Assembly (NCBI GenBank): GCA_021229015.1
Contig: CM037789.1
Span: forward strand, 36,398,469 to 36,462,468
Length of the DNA stretch: 64,000 bases
Direction: 5' to 3'
Source: Solen grandis
Lineage: Eukaryota; Mollusca; Bivalvia; Adapedonta; Solenidae
Each line of letters opens with the position of its first letter. Within the stretch, counting starts at the first letter, position 1. A model generated the notes under the pieces. The model did no database searches. It had not been told where the DNA came from and worked only from the letters and a program-made list of their open reading frames with translations. The position numbers were made by a program, and so were the translations under genes. This document shows, one piece after another, positions 53,396 through 63,655 of the stretch.

Positions 53396-54345
53396 TTTAA
53401 CTGCACCAATTTTTTAATAAAGGCTTTGGAATGCTAAGGCCGGGTATTGAACTGCCGACCTTTTTTCCCCAAGGACTGGCGCTCTAACCACTCAGCCACC
53501 GAGACTGGTTCACTCATTGACGCACGATACTAGCTGCATACACAAATAAAAAAAGTTAAAATTATCAATGTGTCCTTAACCTACATATAGAATCGGGGAT
53601 AGTCATCAATTATAGTGAACGATGTGAGAGAAAAAAGCAATTTGAAGCTTGATAAAGGTTTTTAAAAAACGGATGGCATTACTCCGAGATAGAATGCATT
53701 AATTAAACGACATCAGATTCTCGTGCAATAATGTCGTAATGCGCTGCACTTTTTTTCTTAAGGTTTTACATTTTGTAATTATCGGACATTTTCTCTCGTT
53801 TTGTGTGGTTCTTTTTTTCTTTTTTTATTAATATCTGCTCAATTATTCCTATTCATTACTTCCGCTTCTGCATTTAATTAAAAAAAGGAAAAGAAAGGAA
53901 ATAAGGACTGAATGAAGCAAGGTTTTGCGAATCTGCGGGGGTGGCAATTGTCATGGTATCGTCAGCCTACCAGCATACCTCTCCCAGAAGTTTTCACTGA
54001 GCATAGATTTATTGGAATATGAACGAGACATTTCTGAACTCACGCCGCTGCTGTTATTTGAGTATTCAATTCTCTGTCTTTTAAAGGTTTCGTAAACATA
54101 GTATTTCATTGCACGTTAAGATTTATATTTCACGTAATATTCAGATGTCGATCCATCAAGTCCTTGCCGAAGCTACCCGTAAAACTGAGCGCCAGGCCAG
54201 GTAACAAACAATGGATGTTTCATCAGCAGCAGCACCATTATCACTATCATCATCATCATCACCATCATCATCATCATTAACAGCAGCAGCAGCATTATCA
54301 CCACCATCATCATCAGCAGCAGCATCATCATCATTAACAGCAGCA
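53396..54345. repeat. Tandem duplication, copy 2 with shorter triplet tract
   Basis: Nearly identical to copy 1 over about 830 bp, followed by a 130-bp CAG/CAT tract (about 54217-54345). Confidence 0.9.
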
Positions 54346-54445
54346 GCTTTCCATGCACTGGAAAAAGAAACACAAACGTTAATGTTACACTTTGATTTAG
54401 AACAGCCTTATATACTCGTAGAGAGAAATAATTTCTTAATCCTAC

Positions 54446-54449
54446 CCCC

Positions 54450-54493
<44 letters not shown>
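54446..54493. repeat. C-run and CT microsatellite
   Basis: A poly-C run followed by (CT)n. Confidence 0.95.
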
Positions 54494-54496
<3 letters not shown>

Positions 54497-54499
54497 CGA

Positions 54500-55080
54500 T
54501 ATCTCTAGTTGGCAATGTTTGTTTCAGAAAATGAGGTAGATGTAAAAAAATAAGTCGTTTTATCTTCTCAATTTTATACATGTTTGTTGTTTCTTTATTA
54601 ATGTCATTTCAAGTTCCAGGCTGTGATCGACCAGCTGGTGAGATTTGTGTCACGTGATGTTCCAAAACACCAGAAACGTAAACAACATTGATTATGTATC
54701 TGAAAGGTTCTATAGACCCATAAAACAAATATCATTTCAATTGTATCTACTCGCCAATCCTCGGCCTAATCCGTTAAATAGTGTTTCGAAGAATCCCGAG
54801 TGATATCATCTTGTAACTTCGTCTATCTCCGGAATCTTTCGGACAATAGAGGTCTTCGTGAAGATGCTTACTTCTTTATCTAGGTGTATATGTGAAGTGT
54901 GGAAACATCTTCTTTTTTTTTTTTAAATGATAAAGAGTGGACGGAAACAACGTGCATCAGTATGTGCTAGACATGAACCGCGTGAGGCCGGGGAATAAAA
55001 TAATTACATGCATATAGATTTATCCTATTAAAGTGTTAATCTTTTTTTTTTTAATTGAAAACCAGATTTAAGCTTATTTG
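54500..55080. other. Non-coding stretch
   Basis: Nothing gene-like recognised. Confidence 0.4.
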
Positions 55081-55087
55081 AGTCAGA

Positions 55088-55265
55088 AAGGTTTAACGTC
55101 CCACCGACAGTATTTCAGCAAAGACCTAATAACCTAATACATGAAGGTTTCTGATTTCAGTCATTAGACGGGTATATGGTGCTTCCTCACTGTGGCACCA
55201 CCCTGTAGACATGTAGCCTGATACCGCATTCAGTCACATTATTTCAACAAAGGGCCAACCAGTTA
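55088..55265 (-). repeat. SINE fragment, family 1 (minus strand)
   Basis: Begins with the complement of the tail ('GGTTTAACGTCCCACCGACA') and includes 'TAGACATGTAGCCTGATACC'. Confidence 0.75.
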
Positions 55266-56490
55266 AACTATTAATATAAATTGAACTTCAATCAACAACA
55301 GTTTAACTGTACTATTTTAAAGATATTACATAAGTAAAATTAGCATATCTCTGAACACCGCATGACGTGTTTAGAAACGCACTTTTTTTCCCATTTAAGT
55401 CACAGTGTTGTATTAATCAAATTGTAATGATAACTAATTCGTATACGGAATCAAGAGTCTTCGCATTATCAGAGGAAATATTGTTCTAATATGTAATGAT
55501 AAATAAATAAATAATTAAATAAATAAATAAATACTCGTAGATAATGACTCTCTATATCTGACCAATTTCAGTAAAAAAGATGTTTCTATTTAAAGTTAAG
55601 TATATTTATAGTACAGAAACATCGATTATATAAACAAATTTGCTTCTCAATGGAAGCAGAATGTTCATTAAATTTTACTTTAAAAGTTTTTCAAGCTTTT
55701 GTATAAGAATTCAATGTTGAAAATACATGCATATAATAAAATCACGACTTATAATGCAAAATGTACCTCATTTATATTAAAAAGAAATAATAATAATATA
55801 ATGACGATGACACAGACTTTGTTCCGTACATCATCCCTAAAGAAATCATTGTTCGATGCCATAGTCGTGGAGAATCCTTTAAGACCTTCCAGGCGCAAAG
55901 TACTGGTCCAACTTTGGAATCCAGAATGACCGTGCAGTTTACTATTTGTCTCGTAAGACGTAAAAATATAGAATCGCAGTTTTAACATTTGAATCATGAA
56001 ATATAGAGCTTTATCAGGAAAAAAAAAAAAAAAAATGAATAAAAATAAAAAAGATATAAAGAAAAATAGTTTATACATTAAAATGATTAATATCAAATGC
56101 CTAGCTGCTTATCTCTGCAATACTTGCCAGGTTAGTAATTGGAATAATTTAATTTTCGTTTCTACTGAGACTGTATCCTGGGTTCTTCATCAGATATCGT
56201 GTTCTGATTCCACAAGATAAACAACAGGTATGATGTGTATTTCAGATGCAGTGAAGTGCAAGTGTTGGTTTGCTATGTGCACGCTAGAGTGTAGGATAAA
56301 GAGAGATTAAAACTGCCCGTACTTATATCCGAACACTGTAAGAACTCCTATTCAGGCGTTAAAGTAATGTTTTTTGATGGCTTAGATAAAATGATCCATG
56401 TTAAGTGCCAGCTATATCCTAAAATTGAATTGAAATCAAGTCGTGGTTCATAAAAAAAGCCAATATATTCGATACCTGCATTAATTACCA
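55266..56490. other. Non-coding stretch with AAAT repeats and a short SINE piece
   Basis: (AAAT)n at about 55501-55533; 'CCAGGCGCAAAGTACTGGTC' (about 55888-55907) is a family 3 SINE remnant. No gene supported. Confidence 0.5.
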
Positions 56491-56499
56491 TTCATGTAA

Positions 56500-57760
56500 T
56501 CACGATGATTCTGGTGGTAGCGGTGGTGTTCATAATAATGGTGATAAAAGTGGTTGTCGTGGTGATAGTGAATGTGATGTTGTTGATGATGATAGTGATG
56601 GTAGTAGCTGTGATGATGATGATGATAATGATAATGATGGTTATGATGGTGTTGATGATGATGGTGATGATAGTGGTTGTGCTAGTGTTGATAATGATGA
56701 TGATGGTAATCGTGGTTGTGCTGGTGTTGATAATGATGATGGTGATCGTGGTTTTGCTGGTGTTGATAATGATGATGGTTATCGTGGTTGTGCTGGTGTT
56801 GATGATAATGATGGTTATCGTGGTTGTGCTGGTGTTGAAGATGATGATGGTGATCGTGGTTGTGCCGGTGTTGATGATAATGATGGTAATCGTGGTGGTG
56901 CTGGTGTTCATGATGATGATGGTTATCGTGGTTTTGCTGGTGTTGTTGATGATGATGGTTATCGTGGTTGTGCTGGTGTTGATGATGATGATGGTTATCG
57001 TGGTTTTGCTGGTGTTGATGATGATGATGGTTATCGTGGTTTTGCTGGTGTTGTTGATGATGATGGTTATCGTGGTTGTGCTGGTGTTCATGATGATGAT
57101 GGTTATCGTGGTTTTGCTGGTGTTGTTGATGATGATAGTTATCGTGGTTGTGCAGTGAAAATGATGATGATGGTTATCGTGGTTTTGCTGGTGTTGTTGA
57201 AGGTGATGGTTATCGTGTTGTGCTAGTGTTGATAATGATAATGATAGTGATCGTAATTGTGCTAGTGTTGATGATGATGATGATGGTGATCGTGGTTGTG
57301 ATGCTGTTGATGTTGATGGTAGTAATAGTGGTTGTGATGTTGTTGATGTCGATGATAGTGATAGTGGTTGTGATGTTGTTGATATTGATGGTAGTGATAG
57401 TGGTTGTGATGTTGTTGATGTCGATGATGGTGATAGTGGTTGTGATGTTGTTGATGTTGATGATAGTAATAGTGGTTGTGATGTTGTTGATAATGATGAT
57501 AGTGATAGTGGTTGTGGTGGTGTTGATGTTGATGATAGTGATAGTGGTTGTGATGTTGTTGATATAATGGTAGTGATAGTGGTTGTGATGTTGTTGATGT
57601 CGATGATGGTGATAGTGGTTGTGATGTTGTTGATGTTGATTGTGGTGATAGTGGTTGTGATGTTGTTGATAATGATGATAGTGATAGTGGTTGTGATGGT
57701 GTTGATGTTGATGATAGTGATAGTGGTTGTGATGGTGTTGATATGATGGTAGTGATATGT
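56500..57760. repeat. 36-bp G/T-rich minisatellite, two related subtypes
   Basis: About 35 units. The left subtype contains 'GGTTATCGTGGTTGTGCTGG' and 'TGTTGATGATGATGAT'; the right subtype has 'GATAGTGATAGTGGTTGTGA' and 'TGTTGTTGATGTTGAT'. A period of 36 bp keeps frames open. One repeats Gly-Tyr-Arg-Gly-Cys-Ala-Gly-Val-Asp4, another a Val/Leu/Met-rich block. I see no sign that any is a gene. Confidence 0.95.
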
Positions 57761-59515
57761 GTTTGGTGATGTTTTGATGGATGATGTTAGTGATGTGGTT
57801 ATGATGATGTGTGTTGATGATGATTGATAGATGTGATAGTGGTGTGATGTTGAGTTGATGATGATGTTGTGATGTGTTTTGATGATGGTTGGTTTGATTG
57901 ATGTTAGTGATAGTGGTTGTGGTGGTGTTGATGTTGATGGAAGAGAGTGTTGTGATGTTGTTGATTATGAGATGGTGATAGTGTTGGATGTTGTTGATTG
58001 ATGATAGTAAGTGGTTGTGATGGTTGAATTGATGATAGTGATAGTGGTTGTGATGTTGTTGATTGATGATGATAGTGGTTGTGATGTTGTTGATGTTGAT
58101 GGTAGTGATAGTGGTTGTGATGTTGTTGATATTGATGGTAGTGATAGTGGTTGTGGTGGTGTTGATATTGATTATAGTGATAGTGGTTGTGATGGTGTTG
58201 ATGGTAGTGATAGTGGTTGTGGTGGTGTTGATGGTAGTGATAGTGGTTGTGGTGGTGTTGATGGTAGTGATAGTGGTTGTGATGGTGTTGATGGTAGTGA
58301 TAGTGGTTGTGATGTTGTTGATATTGATGATAGTGATAGTGGTTGTGATGTTGTTGATATTGATGGTAGTGATAGTGGTTGTGATGTTGTTGATATTGAT
58401 GGTAGTGATAGTGGTTGTGATGTTGTTGATATTGATGATAGTGATAGTGGTTGTGAGTGTTTGATGTGATGATAGTGGGTAGTGGTTGTGATGTTGTTGA
58501 TTTTATGATAGTGTAGTGTGGTTGTTGATTTGATGGATGTGATAGTGTGTAGGATTGTGTTTATGTTGATATGTGATAGTGTTGTGATGTTGTTGATATT
58601 GATGATAGTGATATGGTTGTGTGTTGTTGATATGATGATAGTGTAGTGGATTTGAGTGTGATATGATTTGATAGTGTTGTGATGTGTTGATTGATTATAG
58701 TGATGTGTTGTGATGGTGTTGATATGTTGTGTTGTGTTGATAAGGATGGTGTGATTGTTGATATTGTGTTGTGGGTGTTGGGTGATTGGTGTATGGTGTG
58801 ATGTAGTGTGTGATGTGGTTGGTGTGTGGTGATTATGGTGGTGAGTGATGTGTGAATGTTGTGTTGTGTTGTGTTGATTTTGTATTGTGTGGGATATGGT
58901 TGTGTTGTTATGATTGAGTGATGTGTTGTGTTGTTATGATGGTGAATGTGGTTGATGGGAATGGTTTGTGGTTGTGTGAGTTTGTGAATTGTGAGTGTGG
59001 TGTGTGATGTGTGGTGTGTGGTGTGTGTGGTGTGTGATGGGTGTGTGTTGATATGTTTGTTGTTGGTGTTGGTGATGTTGTGGTGGGTGTTGTGATGTGT
59101 TTGTGAGTGTGTGAGAGATTGTGTGATGTGTTGTGTGATTGTGTGGTGGATGATTGGTGGAATGATAGGAATGTGTGGATGTATGTATGTGTGTGATGGT
59201 GTGTGTGATGGTGGTGTGGATTGATGATGAGTGATGTGTGATGGTGATGATGATGGTTATGATTGTGATGGTGATGATGTGGATGTGATGATGTGTTGGT
59301 GTTGATGTATGATGATGTGTGATGGTTGATGTGTGATGGTTGATTGGTTGATGATTGGTGGTGGTGATGTGGTGGATGATGATTGATGATGTTGTGATTG
59401 ATAGTTGTGATGATTGTGATGTGATGTTTGATTGTGAGTGGATGATTGTGATGGTGTGGTGATGGTGATGTGATGGTGGTGGTGGTGGTGATGGTGTTGA
59501 TGATGAACAGATGTT
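57761..59515. repeat. Degenerate continuation of the G/T-rich array
   Basis: Regular 36-bp units return at about 58010-58460. Elsewhere they are broken by many small deletions, and from 58470 to 59510 the plus strand is almost free of C. It may partly reflect poor consensus in a hard-to-read repeat. Confidence 0.85.
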
Positions 59516-59940
59516 TGTGCTGATTATGCTTGTTATATCATGATTGTGATGATGTGTTGATGATGGCGATGTAAAAATATCATTCAGGGATCCAATCCTC
59601 GGCAACACAGTGGTTTCAAGTCGGAATCATATTCATATCGTAATCATGGTTCTAAACTTGGTGCCAGAATATTGTGACGGTCAAATCCAATACTACCGCT
59701 GCAGACGATACTTCAAGAGCATTCGAGTGAAGTCCAAGAAAATCATTCTCTTTTCAAAAAAAAAAATCTTACTTTCAATCTTATACTGGAATGAGTGAAA
59801 TCTTTACAATTTTTACTGTGACATTGTTCTATTTATGGGGCTGCAGTAATCTACTTAAAACCCTAAAATAAATAGATAATAAATAGATAATGATTTATGT
59901 ACAGGTAAATCATACAGAAGGTTCTGCTGCTAGTTTCATC
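59516..59940. other. Non-coding stretch
   Basis: Unique sequence between the G/T-rich array and the retroelement relic. Confidence 0.4.
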
Positions 59941-59944
59941 ATCA

Positions 59945-60390
59945 GGTGGGTGTCTCCTATTCGACGCTGCCTACAACGTCCTCCAGAGATTCGCGGACTG
60001 GGGTGATGAGATCCAAGCCTGAAACAGCTCCAGCAATTCCCGCTGTTAGAAGGCCTATTGTTCTTCTCTCTTTTACCATGTTCACTGCAAGGATGCCTCA
60101 TTTTCTTTGTAATGGTCTTCTTCAGTTTCTGGCCCTGAATGCTCGCCAATAAGACTGACATTCTACATCACCATGGAAACACCATGCCTTCCCCTTGCAC
60201 TCACCCATCAATGGCTGGTATCGGGACAGTTTCCCCCCGTAACTCTCAACTGCTCTCTCCTCCCATGGTACCGAGAGCTCGATGAGTATGAGCTGCCGGC
60301 TCTTGTCTGACCACATCACGATGTCTGGCCACTCCGTTGTGTTCGTGACCTCATGTGTCGGCGAAGATCTGTTTCCAAATATATTGAAGT
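59945..60390 (-). pseudogene. Relic of a PD-(D/E)XK-like retroelement-associated protein
   Basis: The first part (60122-60390, minus) reads TEWPDIVMWSDKSRQLILIE and then LSVPWEERAVESYGGKLSRY. The Pro-Asp followed about 15 residues later by Glu-x-Ser/Thr in a beta strand resembles PD-(D/E)XK nuclease folds. Similar proteins recur near retroelements in molluscs and cnidarians (from memory, not searched). The frame then breaks at WRAFRARN-stop. A second frame near 59955-60075 reads ERRTIGLLTAGIAGAVSGLD and ends ITPVRESLEDVVGSVE-stop, the usual-looking C-terminus. At least one frameshift makes it non-functional. The right edge abuts a TTAA MITE, which may have removed the 5' part. Confidence 0.6.
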
Positions 60391-60394
60391 TTAA

Positions 60395-60627
60395 CCCTTC
60401 CCTCATATAGACTCATTTTGACGCACTCAGTAGGTACCACATAAAGCCTGATCTGCAGAAAACCACAGTTAAACCTTACAAAATTTAATTATAAAGTCCT
60501 CATTTCCAGACCACTGAAGAGCAGCGAACAGCATAAAACCTGATCAGCCTGCGAGTTACTCGCAGGCTGATCTGGTTTTATGCTGTTCGCATAGGTCTTT
60601 TCATGGTATCCTCTATGAGGGAAAGGG
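60395..60627 (+). mobile_element. TTAA-flanked palindromic MITE, copy 3
   Basis: Same family and orientation as 34736; TTAA at 60391-60394 and 60628-60631. One T is missing from the left terminal repeat. It sits at the edge of the nuclease-like relic. Confidence 0.9.
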
Positions 60628-60755
60628 TTAACTTACTTTTTTTCTTACAGATATGAAAGGCATAAGAGGCTTTCATGTCAACTTCCGCTGACATGGAAGA
60701 ACCATCGAAACGTTAAACATATTTTATTCCAAATGCTGAGGACACATAATATTAA

Positions 60756-60909
60756 GGTAATCCATTCATCATTAGATTATGACCATCACGTGATTGTGGA
60801 ATTTTACAGTAAACGCAAGCCTTTATAGACTTAGTCGATGGATGCTTGCATCTGCACTAAGGTCTCTTTAAGCATCTGAAGGACCATGATTATAATGTAA
60901 TGGATTAAC
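60756..60909. mobile_element. Second TTAA-flanked MITE family, copy 1
   Basis: Starts GGTAATCCATTCATCATTAG and ends with an imperfect complement (ATAATGTAATGGATTAAC), flanked by TTAA at 60752-60755 and 60910-60913. Inner landmarks are 'GCAAGCCTTTATAGACTT' and 'GATGCTTGCATCTGCACT'. Confidence 0.7.
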
Positions 60910-60979
60910 TTAAAATACGATCAAAGAGGGATTAAAATGGTAGAAAATCATATCGCGTTCTCTTCCACAGCAAATAAGT

Positions 60980-61292
60980 TTTTGTTTGTTGGGTTTAACG
61001 TCCCACCGACAGTATTTCAGTCATTTGGAGACGATGTCTACTTGAGACAGATATAGGGCTGCCACACTGCAGTATCACGCTGTAGACATGTGGCATGATA
61101 CCACACCAAGTCACATTATCCTGACACCGGGCCAACCAGTCCTGCAACTACCCATAAATGCTGAGCGCCAAGCAAGGGAGCTATAACAGTACCATTTTTC
61201 ACGCATTGGGATTTCGCGGCCGGGGATCGAACCCACGACCTCCCGCTCCCAAGACGGACGCTCCCGGCTCCCGGCTACCGGGGACGATTCAA
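60980..61292 (-). mobile_element. Full-length tRNA-derived SINE, family 1 (minus strand)
   Basis: On the minus strand: 'GGAGGTCGTGGGTTCGATCC' (B box), 'GCTCCCTTGCTTGGCGCTCA', 'GGATAATGTGACTTGGTGTG', and the tail 'GGGACGTTAAACCCAACAAA'. This is the most complete copy of family 1 in the window. Confidence 0.85.
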
Positions 61293-61865
61293 GTAAGTGT
61301 AAACAATCGTACGGCTGATTAAACTATGATAACGTTTACACTAGGAGAGGGAGAGTTTTTGTCTGAAATTTTGAAAGAAAGAAAAAAGAAAAGGAGAAAC
61401 GTTGTAAACGTGATAAATGAGAACAACAGAAAACCTTTGACAAAATATAAACAGCGTTATGTTTATTTTCATTTATTTTTTAATTTATTATTATTATCCT
61501 TTTTTAATTATTCTTAACGTTTTCGCAGGACTATTTTATATTTCCTGCTGGTTAAGGATAAGTTTGTTTTTCATATTCTTGTTGTTCATATTTGCAAAAA
61601 AAAATTTACTTTTGTATAATTCTTTGTGGCCTAGACACAATTTCAAATTCCGCTGCATTATAGGATACAATTTAATAAAAAGAAAAAAATGTTTGCGGAC
61701 ACATAGATTTGAAGATCACCCACGGCCGGCATTTTTTTAAGAAGCTTTAAAAATTCGCACAGTTCAGTCTGATGGCTAATACAAATCAGCATTTCGTGAG
61801 CTTGCTGCATTTTCAGACATTTTGTGTAGTCGGCAGCGTTAAGCGCTAACTTAAAGCACGCGAAA
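61293..61865. other. AT-rich non-coding stretch
   Basis: Open frames here are short and without recognisable features. Confidence 0.4.
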
Positions 61866-61872
61866 TATTTAA

Positions 61873-62106
61873 CCCTTTCCCTCATATAGACTCATTTTGA
61901 CGCACTCAATAGGTACCACATAAAGCCTGATCTGCAGAAAACCACAGTTAAACCTTACCAAATTTAATTACAAAATCCTCATTTCCAGACCACTGAGGAG
62001 CAGCGAACAGCATAAAACCTGATCAGCCTGCGAGTTACTCGCAGGCTGATCTGGTTTTATGCTGTTCGCATAGGTCTTTTCATGGTTTCCTCTATGAGGG
62101 AAAGGG
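61873..62106 (+). mobile_element. TTAA-flanked palindromic MITE, copy 4
   Basis: Same family and orientation as 34736 and 60395; TTAA at 61869-61872 and 62107-62110; perfect terminal CCCTTTCCCTC and GAGGGAAAGGG. Confidence 0.92.
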
Positions 62107-62110
62107 TTAA

Positions 62111-62770
62111 TGATTTAATACAAGAGTATGTAGTAGTACATGTATTTGTATATGTTTTAATGTGCAGTGACCTAATGGGGGAACTATTGTGTCAAAATAA
62201 CTTAACTCTTATGCGAGAAATAAACATTTTTTTTATTTGACATCAATATGAAAAAATAAATGAAATCAGCAATTTGGCCATTCGCCATATCAGATGATTT
62301 CGCCGAATTTTATGTTTGAAGGTCACATTTGTTGTCTGCAATTAGAAGATGACATCTGTGATCTGCTGAATGCATAAAAAGCAATCTGATAACTCAGTTT
62401 GGTTTGGGAAGTAGCTGAATCATTTAGCGAGGCTCTGCGTGGTATACCAGTTATATAATTTGAATGGCAGTTGCGGAAATTCCTACGCTTGAACTTTCCT
62501 CCGAAATATAGTTTCATGCAGTTCAGAGTACCTGCTACACCCACCTGATCTCCGTATCGTGTTACTTCGCCAATCATCGGAATTCTCCGTACTATAAAAC
62601 AGTTCTCAGAAGCGAAATATATAACAACATTGAAATACATTTTTAGGAGTGACTAAGTTATAGGTAATGGAAGGCTTGCTGATTGATTTTAAATTCATTG
62701 ATTGAAAACTGCTGTTCTTAAATGTTGTCTAACTGAAGAATTTCGGAGGGGATCGCTGATGGCGAATAGA
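62111..62770. other. Non-coding or unassigned stretch
   Basis: The minus-strand frame at 62323-62640 (105 codons) is unassigned. It contains a donor-like 'CAGgtgggt', but it has no recognisable domain or homologous neighbour exon. Confidence 0.35.
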
Positions 62771-62775
62771 AAAGA

Positions 62776-62979
62776 TAGAGTCCATCCATTCATCATTAAA
62801 TTGTGATCATGACCCGTCTAGTGATCATAAAAATTTTAAATGCAAGCCTTTAAAGACTTTGAGACGAAGGAAAAAAAAAAACAAGAAGAAAGAATAAATA
62901 AATATAATGGATGCTTGCATCTGCACTGAAGTTTGTTTTTGAAAAACCATGGTTTTAATCTAATGATGGATGGATTACC
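62776..62979. mobile_element. Second TTAA-flanked MITE family, copy 2
   Basis: Shares 'CCATTCATCATTA', 'GCAAGCCTTTAAAGACTT' and 'GGATGCTTGCATCTGCACTG' with 60756-60909 and ends 'ATGATGGATGGATTACC' followed by TTAA (62980-62983). The left end is diverged. It carries an inserted A-rich stretch. Confidence 0.7.
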
Positions 62980-62987
62980 TTAAGACT

Positions 62988-63655
62988 AGAAAGTCGAAGT
63001 GGGGTAGAAAGTCGAAGTGACAGTAGAAAGTCAAAAGTGGGGTAGAAAGTCAAAGTGGGGTAGAAAGTCGAAGTAAGGGTAGAAAGTCGAAGTGAGGGTA
63101 GAAAGTCAAAGTGGGGTAGAAAGTCGAAGTGGGGTAGAAAGTCGAAGTGAAGGTAGAAAGTCGAAGTGGGGTAGAAAGTCAAAGTGAGGTAGAAAGTCGA
63201 AGTGGGGTAGAAAGTCGAAGTGGGGTAGAAAGTCGAAGTGAGTGTAGAAAGTCAAAGTGGGGTAGAAAGTCGAAGTGGGTAGAAAGTCAAAGTGGGGTAG
63301 AAAGTCAAAGTGGGGTAGAAAGTCAAAGTGAGGTAGAAAGTCAAAGTGGGGTAGAAAGTCAAAGTGGGATAGAAAGTCAAAGTGGGGTAGAAAGTCAAAG
63401 TGAGGGTAGAAAGTCAAAGTGGGGTAGAAAGTCAAAGTGAGGGTAGAAAGTCAAAGTGGGGTAGAAAGTCAAAGTGAGGTAGAAAGTCAAAGTGGGGTAC
63501 AAAGTCGAAGTGAGGGTAGCAAGTGGAAGTTGGGTAGAAAGTCGAAGTGAGGGTAGAAAGTCGAAGTGGGGTAGAAAGTCAAAGGGTAGAAAGTCGAAGT
63601 CGAAGTGAGGGTAGACAGTCGAAGTTGGAGTAGACAGTCGAAGTGGGGGTAGCAA
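62988..63655. repeat. Purine-rich 18-bp minisatellite
   Basis: About 37 copies of GTAGAAAGTCGAAGTGGG or close forms (17-20 bp, c/a variant in 'gtcgaag' and 'gtcaaag'). The plus strand is about three-quarters purine. The 18-bp period gives a repeating six-residue frame on both strands that is not evidence for a protein. Confidence 0.95.

Noticed and set aside
56492..58469. Val/Leu/Met-rich or Asp/Ser/Cys-rich frames resembling membrane or acidic shell proteins
   Set aside because: Direct translation of a 36-bp G/T-rich repeat; no unique flanking coding sequence or signal peptide is attached.
62323..62640. 105-codon minus-strand frame as a gene or exon
   Set aside because: It has a donor-like site inside and plausible codons, but no domain or neighbouring exon. 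Frames of this size occur by chance in 64 kb.
63106..63655. Frames repeating Phe-Leu-Pro-His-Phe-Asp or Val-Glu-Ser-Gln-Ser-Gly
   Set aside because: By-product of the 18-bp array.
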